Assembly (NCBI RefSeq): GCF_004210375.1
Contig: NC_134831.1
Span: 42,690,035-42,754,034 of the forward strand
DNA from: Tachypleus tridentatus
Lineage: Eukaryota > Arthropoda > Merostomata > Xiphosura > Limulidae
DNA length: 64,000 nucleotides
Reading direction: 5' to 3'
Shown here: one piece after another, positions 12,513-24,639 of the stretch
Layout: every line of letters starts with the position of its first letter
Numbering within the stretch: position 1 is the first letter of the stretch
Translations under genes and position numbers: made by a program
Notes under the pieces: generated by a model
Database searches by the model: none
The model's input: only the letters and a program-made list of their open reading frames with translations
What the model was told of the DNA's origin: nothing

Positions 12513-13928
12513 CCATATGATATATATATTATAGATACAACAAACATGTACTTTTTGACATAATTTTTACCAGAGTTGCCATGCTCCAGTAGTTGTATAA
12601 GACACTTTTTTCACTTGTAACTCAAAACTTGAAGCTTATGACCAAGGACTACCTGAGCCACAAGCTGAGTTACATTTTAAAGTTTCAGTGTGTTCAGATT
12701 CTTTTAGGCAAACTTTTAACTAATATTTTATAATTCTCCCCTATTAATTTCATTGTATTTTGTTTTTTTTTATTCAGTGTACCTATGCGTTTAATTCATT
12801 TATATGCTACTCTTTGATGCAACAAGTTTTTATTCGTTTTGAACTTTTACAATAACGTGTAAATACGTTTCATTCAGTAACTTACAGTGATGTTACCTTT
12901 TATTTTTGTTCAGAAAACTGTGAATTATTTCCTAGTCACAAGATCGCGTTGAGTTGTTAACTTTTAAAGTCATTCATATTACTATTAGTGGTTTAAAGTG
13001 GTTTCAATACTATATCACTTAACAGACAACTAATATTTTATATCTTCATTAAAATTATCATTAATTTTAGAATTGGATAAAAAATATATTTATTTTAAAT
13101 TATTTATTTTTTGGTGTGTTTTTTCCTCAAGCTGTTGTTCATTGCTCACAATTTCCGATAGGTTGGAGTTACATTTATAGGAAAGTCGTATTAGTATTGG
13201 AAAGTACTTTAACATCACTTGCATTTAAAAATTGGGTAAGCTCATATTGTCTATAAAAATGACCTTTGCGGAAAAAAAATGAATTTCCTTTTTTTAAACA
13301 ATATAATCAGCCAAAAAGAGAACGATATAATCTATTTTGAGCTTTAGTGGACAACGGACTGCTTCAAATCGATTATAATATTATGGATATGAACGGCGAA
13401 CTTGCACATGATGAAAATGATGACATAGCTCTTATTGATAATAACGTTGGGTCTTAATTGAAAATAACTGTGATCACAAAGAAAGTGAATGCATCATGAA
13501 ATAATTCAAAATTTTTAATAACATAAGAGATATTAATTATATTGATAAAGCAACTTATAAAATTACTTTCAGCATTTTAGTGTTAAATATAATGCGCCTT
13601 ATTATCTTACCCAACGACGTAGACAAGTCATTGCTTAGTATAGTAAAATAACTGTAAAATATTACAGAAAGACCAAGAAACCAAAGAAATCGTATCAAGA
13701 AAAAGTTACTTGAAGTACAATAAAATCTTTCCTTATATTATATTCATAGAAGGGTGTTATTATCTCCATTGTGCGCTTCACTTTTTAGTTTGTGTAAAAT
13801 CGACATCAGAACTTAATAGGCAACCTGAGTTTTTAGCTTGATCTTTATTCAGTATCTGGTAGATGCATTCAGGCTAAGGCTGTTTACAATTGCAGTATTA
13901 GTTATTTAATTTTCGTGGTATATAACTG
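12513..13928. other. intergenic AT-rich DNA, no gene seen
   Basis: No exon or mobile-element end recognised. The frames are short and interrupted. Confidence 0.35.
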
Positions 13929-14827
13929 TTAGGTTGTTCAGAAATAAATGTCGGAATTCTCATGATGGCATTTAGAAGCTAAATATTGAGTAACTTATGG
14001 TTGGTTGGTTGGTTTGTTTAATCCAACGTTTATTGCTTACAAGGTGTCTTAATTGTCTGGTGTTTCTACTCTACTCAGAGTAAGTTTCGCAATCCCCAAG
14101 GCAGTATGGTCAAGAAGGACTTTCGTCTGATTTTTCCCTACGACTTTAAACTTGGACGAAAAGTTACCGAAACTACACAGAACATCAACCCCGCATTTGG
14201 CCATGGATTTGTAACTTGAACGTACAGTTCAACGTAGGCTCCAAAGGTTTCGACATGGAGATGAAAGTCTTGAAGGCCACAAAGGTCGTGGAAGGAAGCT
14301 ATCTTTAGATGAAAACATATTAAGGGAAGCAGTTGAGACAGATCCTCGCACAACAGTACGTGAGCTTGCAGAAAAACTAGGCACAAGCAAATCAATCATT
14401 GAGAACCACATGAGTGCGATTGGGAAGGCGAAAAGGATGGATAAGTTGGTTCCGCAAAATCGACATTATGAGACTTGTCAAGGATGACGCTCCAAAAATT
14501 GAACAAATTAGGAATCAAACTTTTGTGTCGTCCATCTTATTCTCCAGACTTTTCCATACAGATTTTCATTTTTTTCAAGCACTTTTACAACTTTTGGAAC
14601 AATAAACGCTTTCAAAACCAGGCAGCTGCAGAAGAAGCTTTCAGGGAGTTCATTGACCATAGAAACTCTGATTTCTACAGCAGAGGCATAAACAGCATCG
14701 TTACACGTTGGTAAAAGTGTGTTAAAGTAAACGGTGCTTACTTTGGTTAAAACAAGCTTTACAACATTGTTTTATACTTTTCCAAACTTCGCAGTTCAAA
14801 CACGACATTTATTTCTGGACAACTTAA
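13929..14827 (+). mobile_element. mariner element, internally deleted copy 2
   Basis: The ends TTAGGTTGTTCAGAAATAA and its near-complement frame 899 bp. TA follows on the right; the left flank reads TG, probably a decayed TA. Plus-strand reading gives a mariner HTH region (14200-14440, e.g. LDENILREAVETDPRTTVRE and GKAKRMDKLVP). It then jumps directly to the C-terminal part (14480-14714) with SYSPDFS, FFKHFYNFWNNKRFQNQAA and DFYSRGINSIVTRW. The central catalytic block is missing at the same junction as in copy 1. Frameshifts and stops interrupt it. Confidence 0.9.
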
Positions 14828-15928
14828 TATTCTTTGATACATCGATCTTTATGTACCTATGTCAGTAACGTAGCTACCACGTGCACTTACGTGCTGAAGC
14901 ATCCCCATCAGTTTTGTTTTTGAAGATATATAATATATATTTAACTTATAAACATAAAATATAACGAAACGCAAAAGAATATATTTCCATTCGTTCATTC
15001 AAATTTCATTTCAATATGTCATTGGTTATAACGACTTGTCTCCTAGAACCCTCCACCAGGGCTTTGCATGTATCTTTATTTATGACTAACATTTTTCTCT
15101 TTAAAAAACTGTGAAGTTATTATCATGACTTCTTAATTTAGTATCATTTATTAACCCTACTTTTGCTATAAAATGTTACCAGGTTTGCCTGTATGAGAAG
15201 TATTTAGATAATTACTGGGAAAAATAATGATTGTTTAAGCAAAAATAACGGAAATTACACGATTAAAACTTAATTTCCTGTTCATAGTTTATGTATAGAG
15301 AAGATGCACATTGTATGTTTAATAAAAACTTCAAGAAATGAGACGGATAAGAAGTTTTTGCTCTGAGTTTAACTTTGCACCAAAAGGTAAAATTATATAT
15401 ACAGCAGTGATTAGTCCTTCAAGTATAGTTAAACCACAGAAAAATGATCAGTGAATAAGTGACACAAGCATGAAAAATGAAATACAGACAGTTGTGGGAA
15501 AATCAGTATATCGATTTCTTTTCTGAAACTTTAATCATATTTATCTCTTATGTATTTGTTGTATTAGAAGCACGTTTTATTCGTCATTTGAATGCAAATG
15601 GACTTAGTTGGTTGATGGTATAAGGTACTATAACCGTAGCAACCATTTATATGTGATTACAAAAACATTACTACAAGTACTTATTTTATTGTTTTAATGG
15701 TTAGTAAGATATACAAATTTTAGTTTCGTTCTGCAAATAAAGACGCTTTAGCTTTTGATGAAAACCATAAATTATATGGCTTTTGTTAAGTTTCGTTTAT
15801 TTCACTCGTTGGAAAGTGATGTCCCTCGGAAAGATTAGTTTTCATACCATCTATTAACCTAAATTAACTTGTCATGTTATGGTATTTAATTTTTAATATT
15901 CGTAAAAATGTTTGCTTTTCTCTTGAAG
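14828..15928. other. upstream flank of complexin, no exon recognised
   Basis: AT-rich with no coding exon seen. The complexin promoter and first leader exon could lie here or much farther upstream; no TATA or CpG island was convincing. Confidence 0.35.
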
Positions 15929-15974
15929 GCTGAACACTATTCTTCTGTGTTGATTTTAAACACTGTCTGTCACC

Positions 15975-16029
15975 ATGGCTACTTTTGTAGCAAAGCAGAT
16001 AATGGGAAGCAAGCTAAACGCAGTCAAAG
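15975..16029 (+). CDS. cpx: complexin exon 1 (N-terminus)
   Basis: Codes MATFVAKQIMGSKLNAVK plus the first base of the next codon, then the donor GTAAGT at 16030. The ATG sits in a strong context (TCACCATGG). The stretch matches the conserved arthropod complexin N-terminus (Met-Ala-x-Phe-x-Ala-Lys-Gln, then Ala-Val-Lys-Gly). In this family the N-terminal segment is amphipathic and promotes fusion. No alternative upstream in-frame ATG is needed. Confidence 0.92.
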
Positions 16030-16927
16030 GTAAGTAAACAGCTTTCAGCCTATTTCGAAAATCACTATTTTATCCATATTTATTTATCTATTCCGTTTAT
16101 CGTGAATTTTTACTTATAATTTTTATATTTTGAATTTAGACTCTTTAGTGATATGTACCAAAGAACAGGTAATTGGAAACGTGGAATATTTTGTAATACT
16201 CCTGGCAAAAGGTATTTGAATTTGTGATTACCGAATTGTATATATATATTAGAATGCAAAGAGACTTGTCCTTATCACTCACTTTTGCACCCAAAGGATG
16301 CCATCTGACGCTGAGTGGCTCAATAGTTCGATGAGTTCATCATAGAATGTCTCATCATATGGTTATATCATCAACATTGTATGCTATATTTAATTATACG
16401 TCCTAAAACGTTACAAGTAACTATTATTTAACGAGTTAGCGTAACTGATTGTGTTTTCAGTTTATAGTTAATTTGCACGTGTCATAAAAGTTACTTTTCA
16501 AGTAAAACCATTATATTAATGAGACATCGATTATTATACAATATATTACATATGCTTTATCCTACGCACTATCTTATTTGAAAGAGGCAAGTATTGTACC
16601 CTAGTAAATAACTTATCTTACATACTTTTACAACTGTTCGTCATTTAATATAACATGCAATTATCTGTCCTGAAAAGATTTTGTTACACCTGATGTTTCA
16701 TTTTTATAAGTACAACCATCACTTCATGAAACAGTTACAACAGTACTCCATAACTGATTAGGTTCTTTATAAACTAAGTATTGATTTTTTACACACTTAA
16801 CGTACTGCATTGTATAATAATATTTTTTGCTTCTATATCCTATTTCTGTGGCATATTATTTTTACATTTTCTGATGTTTTATGTGCAAAAAACATTATAT
16901 CTGTTTGCCTTGGAAAGGACATTTATT

Positions 16928-17046
16928 GTGTGTTTTTCTTATAGCAAAGCTATATCGTGCTACCTGCTGTACTCACCGAGGGGAATCAAACCCCTGATTT
17001 TAGCGTTGTAAATCGGTAGACTCACCGCTATCCCAGTGAGGGAAGC
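16928..17046 (-). repeat. tRNA-derived SINE, second family, in complexin intron 1
   Basis: Minus-strand head with CAGCGGTGAGTCTACCGATT and box-B-like GGGTTTGATTCCCC; the tail is the AGCTTTGCTATAAGAAAAAC block. ACATTTATT on both sides (16919-16927 and 17047-17055) marks the target-site duplication. Confidence 0.8.
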
Positions 17047-19397
17047 ACATTTATTAAAATGTGTAAATAATAATATATAATAATTTAATTTTCATTTTTA
17101 GCTTTATATAATAATATCAATAATTGTTCTGCTAAAGTTTAATTTTAAAAGAACTGTGTAAATAACTATGTTTAATCATTAAATTGTACAAAATTATAAT
17201 CTTATCTTTCTGAAAAAATTGAACAAATTTTTATCCGGAGCATGTTTGTCGCTGGTTTGGAAGTTTACGCACAATGCTAACTGAAACTACTTGCATATTA
17301 GCTAGAAGCTTAATAAACTCTAATTTTAGGAATAGGGGTAACATGTTAAAAGAAGACTATATACCACACTTTGTGAGTTATATTCTTATCATTTTTCTGT
17401 AGAACTTTTCATTTCGAAAAATAAATGTTTATTAGATATTAGAAAAAGGCCACACATGCAAACAGTGTAGACTCTTCCAACCCTGCTGCTTCAACAGTCT
17501 GACACATCGCAGCTGATGACATGCTGATGAAGTTGACGTATTCTGCAGTCTAAGACTAAAACCCCAATTATTGTATCTTAGTTTTCGAACTTAAAGACTG
17601 TTGACAATTTAAAGTCACAACTAATATTGTCGACCTTTTTGCTAAGGTAGTGACCAAAGTATAAAACAGGTTTAACCGGTCATTTGAAATACGAAGTATG
17701 TTTACATTATAGTGAAACTGATTCAAAACTTAATTTGTTGAAACTCTACATAAATTCGGAATGGAGTTTATCATTTCACTTTATAAGTGGTACATTTTAT
17801 AATGATTCTAACATATATTACTTTAAATATTTGTTGACAAATCAGAAGGTATTCTTCTGTGTTTTTTTATTTCTTTGTCTACATTACATATAACTGGAAA
17901 ACGCTTGTGTACTATTCTTCTATATTTTACAACAAAACACTCAATATTTTACCCCTAAACGGAATTTGAAAGTCTGTAAAAATGATTTATTTATTTTTTC
18001 ACTTTACATAGTGATACAAAACATATATTCTATATAAAACTCATGTTTCATCATAACCCTAAATGCTTTAAGCAGTTATCATTATTATATGCAAGCAAAA
18101 TGACAGACCTAACAAGTATCAGACACACTGAAACATTTATTAACAAAACTTCAGGAATTACATACACTAATATGCTATTTACTAAAATTAAAAACATCAT
18201 AATTTATAAAATACTTTATTGTAACATTTGTATTAGCTATCATACACCTTTTATACATTTCAACATTATATCCATATTGTTCATTTCTGCTCAGCTGCTC
18301 AGTGTGCAAGATTTTTAATGTAGTTTATAAATGAAAAACTAAAGGATAATTCTTTACCCTTACTTCTCAGTAACATTAAACTGTGCCGAGCATTACCTTT
18401 TCAGTACTGCTGAAAACTAATGTGTTTCACCATAGTCTATTATGCTATCATATAGTCTATTAGTAAAGTGAAGTATAAATTTAAGAAAGGCTACTTACCT
18501 GAATGGAGGATTCATAAGAAAGTATAGGTCTTTATTTCGTATTTAATAAGTTAATTCGCATGTTCACTGTGAATGTTTAGATACAAAAATAAAATAAAAA
18601 AAAAGTCGAAGGTCATTATACCCTATTTAGTCTACAGAACTTTGTAATAGATGTTAGAAACATTCAGTTCATGGATCTAATCGAGTAGAAAGTATACAAG
18701 AATTATATGCTAACTGATTTGTACGAAAGCTAATTTAATCTTGGTAATCCAGTATGTTTAATCGATACACGTTTTAGTTTGTGTTGTTCTTAATTATTAA
18801 AGATTATCGAGTTGTAAACTCCTCAGCAGAATTTACCTCAGATAAATTTGAAGAACGTAAGCCACATTTTATGATGGATGATGCTGTTATTTTTTTACGA
18901 GTTTAAATGATTATATATTGAAGAAGTTAGACAATGTATAGATCTTGGTAAGTTATGTTTATAAAGAATAATAGTTTTAAACTACAAATGTGTGAGTTCT
19001 ATATCAAAAACAGAAAACACTTCCTTATGTACTCTTAAAGCTTGAGAAAAATGTCACGAATTTACATTTAGATTTCCATATTGTTATGTAAAGGGAAATA
19101 ATAAAAAAATCGTTTTTTATTACCTGTCAAGTTCATTAACATACAAAATCCATTCATCATTAATTAAGTTAGACTTAAAGTACAGCGGACTCACAACTTA
19201 TTTTGTTTGTAAGGTATATACTGCAATAATAAACACTGTAGAGTGGAGGTGAATGATTTATAACATGTAAAAGAAAACATATGGCTTTTCTTCTTGACCA
19301 TATCCTTTATCAGAAGAAATACAAAACTAAATTATTTTTTCAAGAACGTTTTTTATTGTCATCATAGTTATTTTATAGAATTTGTTTCTGATTAAAT

Positions 19398-19493
19398 TCT
19401 TCAAAGATAAGGTTCATACACATTATGTATCTTCAAAGGTAAGGTACATACACATTATGTATCTTCAAAGGTAAGGTACATACACATTATGCA
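19398..19493. repeat. 32-bp tandem repeat, three copies
   Basis: Three head-to-tail units beginning TCTTCAAAGGTAAGGTACAT and containing ACACATTATGTA, at 19398, 19430 and 19462. The first differs at two bases and the third at one, so the expansion is recent. It lies in complexin intron 1. Confidence 0.9.
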
Positions 19494-19648
19494 AATCTTG
19501 AAAAAGTTGTCTTTTTCTAACTTGAAGTTTTGTTAATAAATGTTCAATATGTGTGATACTTGTGATATATGTGATTTTATTTATATGTACTGATGCTACC
19601 ATATTAGAATATAGAAAAACGTAAATTTTAAGAGATAGGGAGGAGGCA

Positions 19649-19840
19649 ATGAGATCAAAACATTTAATGTTCGAAATTACATCAAAATGTGATAGTTTAA
19701 TTAGTTATGTATTTCAGGTGGGTGATATTTATGTAAAAGTTTTATGTGAAGAAACTTCTATAATCATATTCGCTCAAATCACTTTGGAAAATGTTCCTCA
19801 TGTTTCGTTTATGGTAATTTATTCTATTTGATCAATCACA
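19649..19840 (+). repeat. dispersed repeat, diverged copy 1
   Basis: The block ending GTTTCGTTTATGGTAATTTA, then TTCTATTTGATCAATCACA, is similar to 22030-22124. The similarity is clear over about 90 bp and weaker upstream. The second copy is interrupted by the piggyBac insertion. Identity of the repeat family is unknown. Confidence 0.5.
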
Positions 19841-20997
19841 TACTGAAGGTCAATATTTTATAGATTAAGATGTTTGTAGTTTTTCCAGATAGTATATTAA
19901 TGTATCTAGTTCTTGAAGTTTTATTAATAAATGTTTCATTTAGTGTTATACTTGTTAAATATGTGATTTACTAGATATATTAATGATATCTGCTCGGTAT
20001 GTATTGGTTTAAGATGAAATGTGTTTTATATACGAAAATATAAAGGAAGACTTGTGTATGATGTTCAAATATTTTTGTTAAAATTTGGTATTCATGGGGA
20101 TATAATGTATCATAAAAAAGTGAGACACATACTTATCTGACATTTGATCTACAGTCTGAACAGAGTACAATTAAGTTACTTTTGTTAGTTAATTATCAAC
20201 CTAAGCTACATTTTCTGAATATTTGTAAATGGACCATGTCTAAACTTTTGACTGATTGATGTGTGTTGGATAAAGATTAATCTTACTGAGTGGCGAACAA
20301 AAGCTTTTATTGTTGTAAAATTTGATGCACTCGGCAAAATACAAATAAAAATGAACTCTATTTTGTTCGTTTATAAACTATATTAAAAATGTTGAATACT
20401 GATCTGAACTGAAAACAAGTAGTTATAGTAGAAATATACAAAAGTTATATAACAGGTTGTAATTCATGCTCAATTCTACCAATGTGCCGTGCAATAACGG
20501 AAAACAAGAACTAAAAAGTTTTATCTGATATATAACAACACAGCTCCTTGTTCTGTAACGACAAAAAATCAGTTAATCTATTTCTCAATCTACAAAGTAT
20601 AAGTGAAGTGGAAAACAATGCAATTGCAGATTACTGTAACATCATTTTAAAACCATCTGTTTTGAAAATAAAATAGCCAATAAAGTAGTTTTACAAAATG
20701 AAATATTACATAATAAATCTAGTGAAGTATCATGTAAAGATCAATTATTTTGTCAAGAACTTTCTTATCATTATGTTAAAAACACTTAAAAACAATCAGT
20801 GAAATAACAGATAAATATGATTTTTCTGACATACTTTCTCAAGATGTCACTATCAGGATTAGAAATCTGTTAAAGGTATGAGTTTGATGGAATTGGAAAA
20901 AGTCAAAAAGTTCTTCCTAATAATATGATGAAGTAATATTCTATAATCAAGAAGATCAAAAGATCTATTGTCCAAAATTCCAGCACAATATTGATAA

Positions 20998-21988
20998 TTA
21001 ACCTGTTCAGTGCTGTAGACGAAATAACTCGTCCAAGCTGATCGGTAACACAGTGCCACGACGAGATAATTTGTTCTCAGTAATTTCTAACTTCAACGTT
21101 AGATATCAGCACCATACATGCATTTGATCTACTTACAAATTGTTTTATTTTCGATCTAAAATGGCGTCACGAAAAACTTACAAAATGATGAACTATTAGA
21201 GTTGTATTTTGAACTTGGTTCGGAGTTTGAAGATAGCAGTGGCGATTCAGAAGATTAGGATTTTGAAGATTCTTTTAAAAATACAGAAATACAAGGCTCA
21301 GATGTTAGTGAAGATGATGATAACTGGCCATCAACCAGCACTGGTAAACGGGCGATAAAACCAGGGAGTAAACGTAAAATTGCAAGTCGTGGTAAGACCA
21401 GTTCCAAGAAAATGTGCCTTAATGACAATGATTGGAATGCTGAATCCTTTGCTGCTCCAGTTATAAACCCCTTCTCAGGAAATCATGGTGTCCAGTACGA
21501 CGATATGAGCTAAGACTCAAAGCCCTTTCATTTTTTTCAAAAGCACCCAAATTCCACCGGAGGCCAGTCTTCCTTGGAAACCCCCTTCGCCTTACTGAAC
21601 GTCACTTTCCAACACTTATTTCCCAAACAGAAAAGAAAACTTACCCCACTAGAAAATGTAAAGTGTGCTTTGACAAATTCACAAGGAGGGAAAGCAGATA
21701 TGAATGTACTGATTGCAAAGTAGCTCTTTGTGTTGACCCCTGCTTCAAAACATTTCACACGAAAGTGAATTATTAAATGTGTCATGTATTTCAATACCCA
21801 AAAAATGACATTTTGTGCATTATTGTTTCATGTTTTGTACATATTTCTTCATTTTGTGTACTACTATAAATTTGGCTTAGAGAAAAAAATAGTATTTGTT
21901 GCTTATTTAAAAATTACTCAATTTTGCTGAAACAAAAACGCATAGGAGCTGCCGTAGCAGCTGAAATACTTGGCAGTCAACAGGTTAA
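20998..21988 (+). mobile_element. non-autonomous piggyBac element in complexin intron 1
   Basis: The ends TTAACCTGTTCAGTGC and, inverted, TTAACCTGTTGACTGC begin at TTAA tetranucleotides (20998 and 21985), the piggyBac target. The interior keeps two ends of a piggyBac transposase. The N-terminal acidic part (21180-21520) contains SEFEDSSGDSED and later NPFSGNHGVQYDDMS. The C-terminal cysteine-rich domain (21590-21775) contains CKVCFDKFTRRESRYECTDC and CVDPCFKTFHTKVNY. The whole DDD catalytic core is deleted between them, so the element is about 1 kb instead of 2-3 kb. Stops and a frameshift also occur. Confidence 0.88.
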
Positions 21989-22130
21989 GAATTTCAAGTA
22001 CATGCTATGTTTTGTAATGTTTTTAAGTGAAGAAATTCTTCATGATTATACCAAATCAAATCTCTTGGGGGATGTCGCTTGTGTTTCGTTCATGATGATT
22101 TATTCTATTTGACTAATCACAAGATAGAAC
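21989..22130 (+). repeat. dispersed repeat, diverged copy 2
   Basis: Shares GTTTCGTTCATGATGATTTA, then TTCTATTTGACTAATCACA, with 19800-19835. It abuts the right end of the piggyBac element, suggesting the transposon landed in an older repeat. Confidence 0.45.
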
Positions 22131-24246
22131 ATTGGGATATATACTTGGGGTTTAGATACATCCTGAAATAAGTTTATTTTTTTGAAATTAGGATTTTTCC
22201 AGAAGGTGTAGAAGAAGAGGGATATTCATCTGAAGAAAATTACTTTGTTTAAGCAATTGAAATTTAAATACCTTCTTTTTAGGACCATCATATCCTAAGA
22301 AAGAGAAATCTATGATTGTACATATTATTTCTACTGGGGAAAATATTTCTTCCTTATAATAGTTACCATGAATATCTGCATTAATTTGTTGTCTGATCTT
22401 TCTTACAAGTTTATTATGAATGATTAGGTACAAATCTGAACAGTTAATCTAAGATAATAATACTTGAATCTGGTTAAACAACTTTGTTAGAAACGTAAAT
22501 ACTCAGTTCATGGAATTTAACTGAGTTAAACAATTATACAAACTCACGTCAATTCCATCTTAAATAATGTACATTGCAAAGTAATTATGTTTCAGTTTTA
22601 GTAAAAAACAATAAAAATATTTTTAAATAATATAATCAAAGTTATCAAACATTTCGTCAAATACCTGAGCTTTAAAATAAACTACTCATAAGTCAAAAGA
22701 TAAAACATGATACATTTTCCTAAACTTTATTGGTTAATAGACCCACTTTTTACATGCGTCACCCATAAACCAATAAATACAAAGCTTCAGTTCTTTTCAT
22801 ATAATGTCATAAGTCAAGTGTGCACGAGCATAAATCCTAAAGAATATGGTAGGAAACGACAGAATTTTTAATATAATGGGAATTATCATTTCAGTTTTCA
22901 TATTTTTCAATAAATGATATTTTAAAGAAAACTTTTTTTTTTTGCTTTTATATACACGTCTTAAGATTTTGATTACAGTTCTTATAACCCGCCCACGAAA
23001 ATACTTATGTCTCACTTATGTGTGGTTTATCTCTAATTAGCTTGATACTGGTATCAAGGAGCCGACCACTATGAACTTATCCTACATCTGTAAATGAAAA
23101 AAAAAAAAAGCATAGCATTAATTAGAATGGTTTGGTAAATTAAATACACAGTAGAAAGAAAAAACTTTTAATTTCTGGAAATGAATCTCTGCAAAGGTTT
23201 AAATACCATCTTATGTGTCATTTTTATTACTTTTTAGGAAAGGCAGAACATTGACATATGCTATATAATTGCTCTTGAACACGCAATAAAGAACGTACTT
23301 CTACCTACGGTCTCGACCAATCTGCTCATCAACTTATAGATAATCTATTACTTTCATGGATAATTTTACTTAGTTTCCTTTGAGTTGACAATTCTTCAGG
23401 ATGGCAAAGTGTAATACAGTCTCAGTAGTTATCTACGCATTCATACTCCCTACAGTTTTATACTGATTGGCTGCTTCAGGCAATATGTTCAGGAGCAGAT
23501 TATGACGATAACGTTCGTGAGGTGGAACCAGAGAGTATGTTGCTAGAGTCGCATTGCTAGGAGTCATAGTTCCACAAAATGGCACCAGAAGAAGCAACTG
23601 TATCAAGAGAGGGACGACAATATAGTTCGACACCACTTTAGATGGACCTTGTTAAGGTTCTATAGGTGGATGTTGTTATCAGGAACAGTTTCTAATGGTG
23701 AATGGTGTTACTAAGAGCAGTGTTAATAAAGTAGATTGTGTTCCTAAGTATTGTGTTATTATAAGCAAAAGTATATCGTAAAGTGTCTCAGGATGTGATT
23801 ATATCATCAGCATTGTATTCTATATCTACTTATACTATTATTTGAACGAGACAGTGAGCATAAATGACTGTGTTTTTAAATTATCATCAATTTGCATTTA
23901 TCATGAAAGTTACTTTACAAGTATAAAAAACTATTATTTTAATGAGACAACTGTTACAACACAAAATGTGAGTTTGTATAATCAAATTACAGAATTTGAA
24001 CACATTGGTTACTTTCATCTATCTCTTGGCACATATAATAAATATAATATATTTATTTATTCATCAACTTTCTTTTGCTTCTGCTTATTATTTCATTGTT
24101 GATTTATTTACTCCCCTCTTACTTTCTTTTAAGTTTGTTGATAACCTTAACTTATTTTGCTTTAGCATTAATATGTATTTTTATTATGAATTGGCACTTA
24201 AGCTATAGAATGAAAAAAACAATTATAAACTAAAATTTATTTTCAG

Positions 24247-24410
24247 GACAACTCGCTGGAGACAATGATAATCAAGAAGGCAAAAGCGAAGCCGATCAGG
24301 AAGAACAAGAACGTCTTGAGGAATTGAAAGCGGCTGAAGAACGTAGAAAAGAAAAGCATAGAAAGATGGAAGAAGAACGAGAAAAATTTAGACAGGATAT
24401 TCGAGATAAG
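24247..24410 (+). CDS. cpx: complexin exon 2 (accessory and central helices)
   Basis: Follows the acceptor TTATTTTCAG and ends before GTTAGA. It encodes residues 19-73: an acidic linker (GDNDNQEGKSEADQEEQ), the accessory helix (about 37-50) and the SNARE-binding central helix (about 51-73) with RRKEKHRKMEEEREKFRQDI. By alignment to mammalian complexin-1, R52, M59, R63 and R67 match R48, M55, R59 and R63, the residues that contact the synaptobrevin/syntaxin groove. The mammalian Tyr52 position is His56 here. The reading frame is clean. A minus-strand frame over the same bases is a shadow. Confidence 0.95.
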
Positions 24411-24639
24411 GTTAGAAATTACAAAATACAATAGTTTATTGTTTTTTCTACATTTGTATTGATAACAAGCAGCAGTTATTTAGTTAAAATACAAACCGTC
24501 TGAAAGTTGTTATTAAGAATAAGTGAACTTACAAATAAAAGCATCAATTTAAATCGAAAATATAAACCAGGACACCTAAAATAAACTAAAGAAGAAAGGA
24601 AACGATGGTAATTGGTTATGGAAAGATTTAGTTTTGTAT

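Noticed and set aside
19398-19493. CRISPR-like array
   Set aside because: The units are contiguous with no spacers and the genome is eukaryotic; it is a simple tandem repeat.
21537-21794. 85-codon minus-strand frame
   Set aside because: Antisense to the piggyBac Cys-rich domain, which is the recognisable reading.
23433-23636. 67-codon minus-strand frame with a signal-peptide-like start
   Set aside because: It starts at GTG rather than ATG, has no recognised family and lies inside complexin intron 1; its hydrophobic start may be chance.
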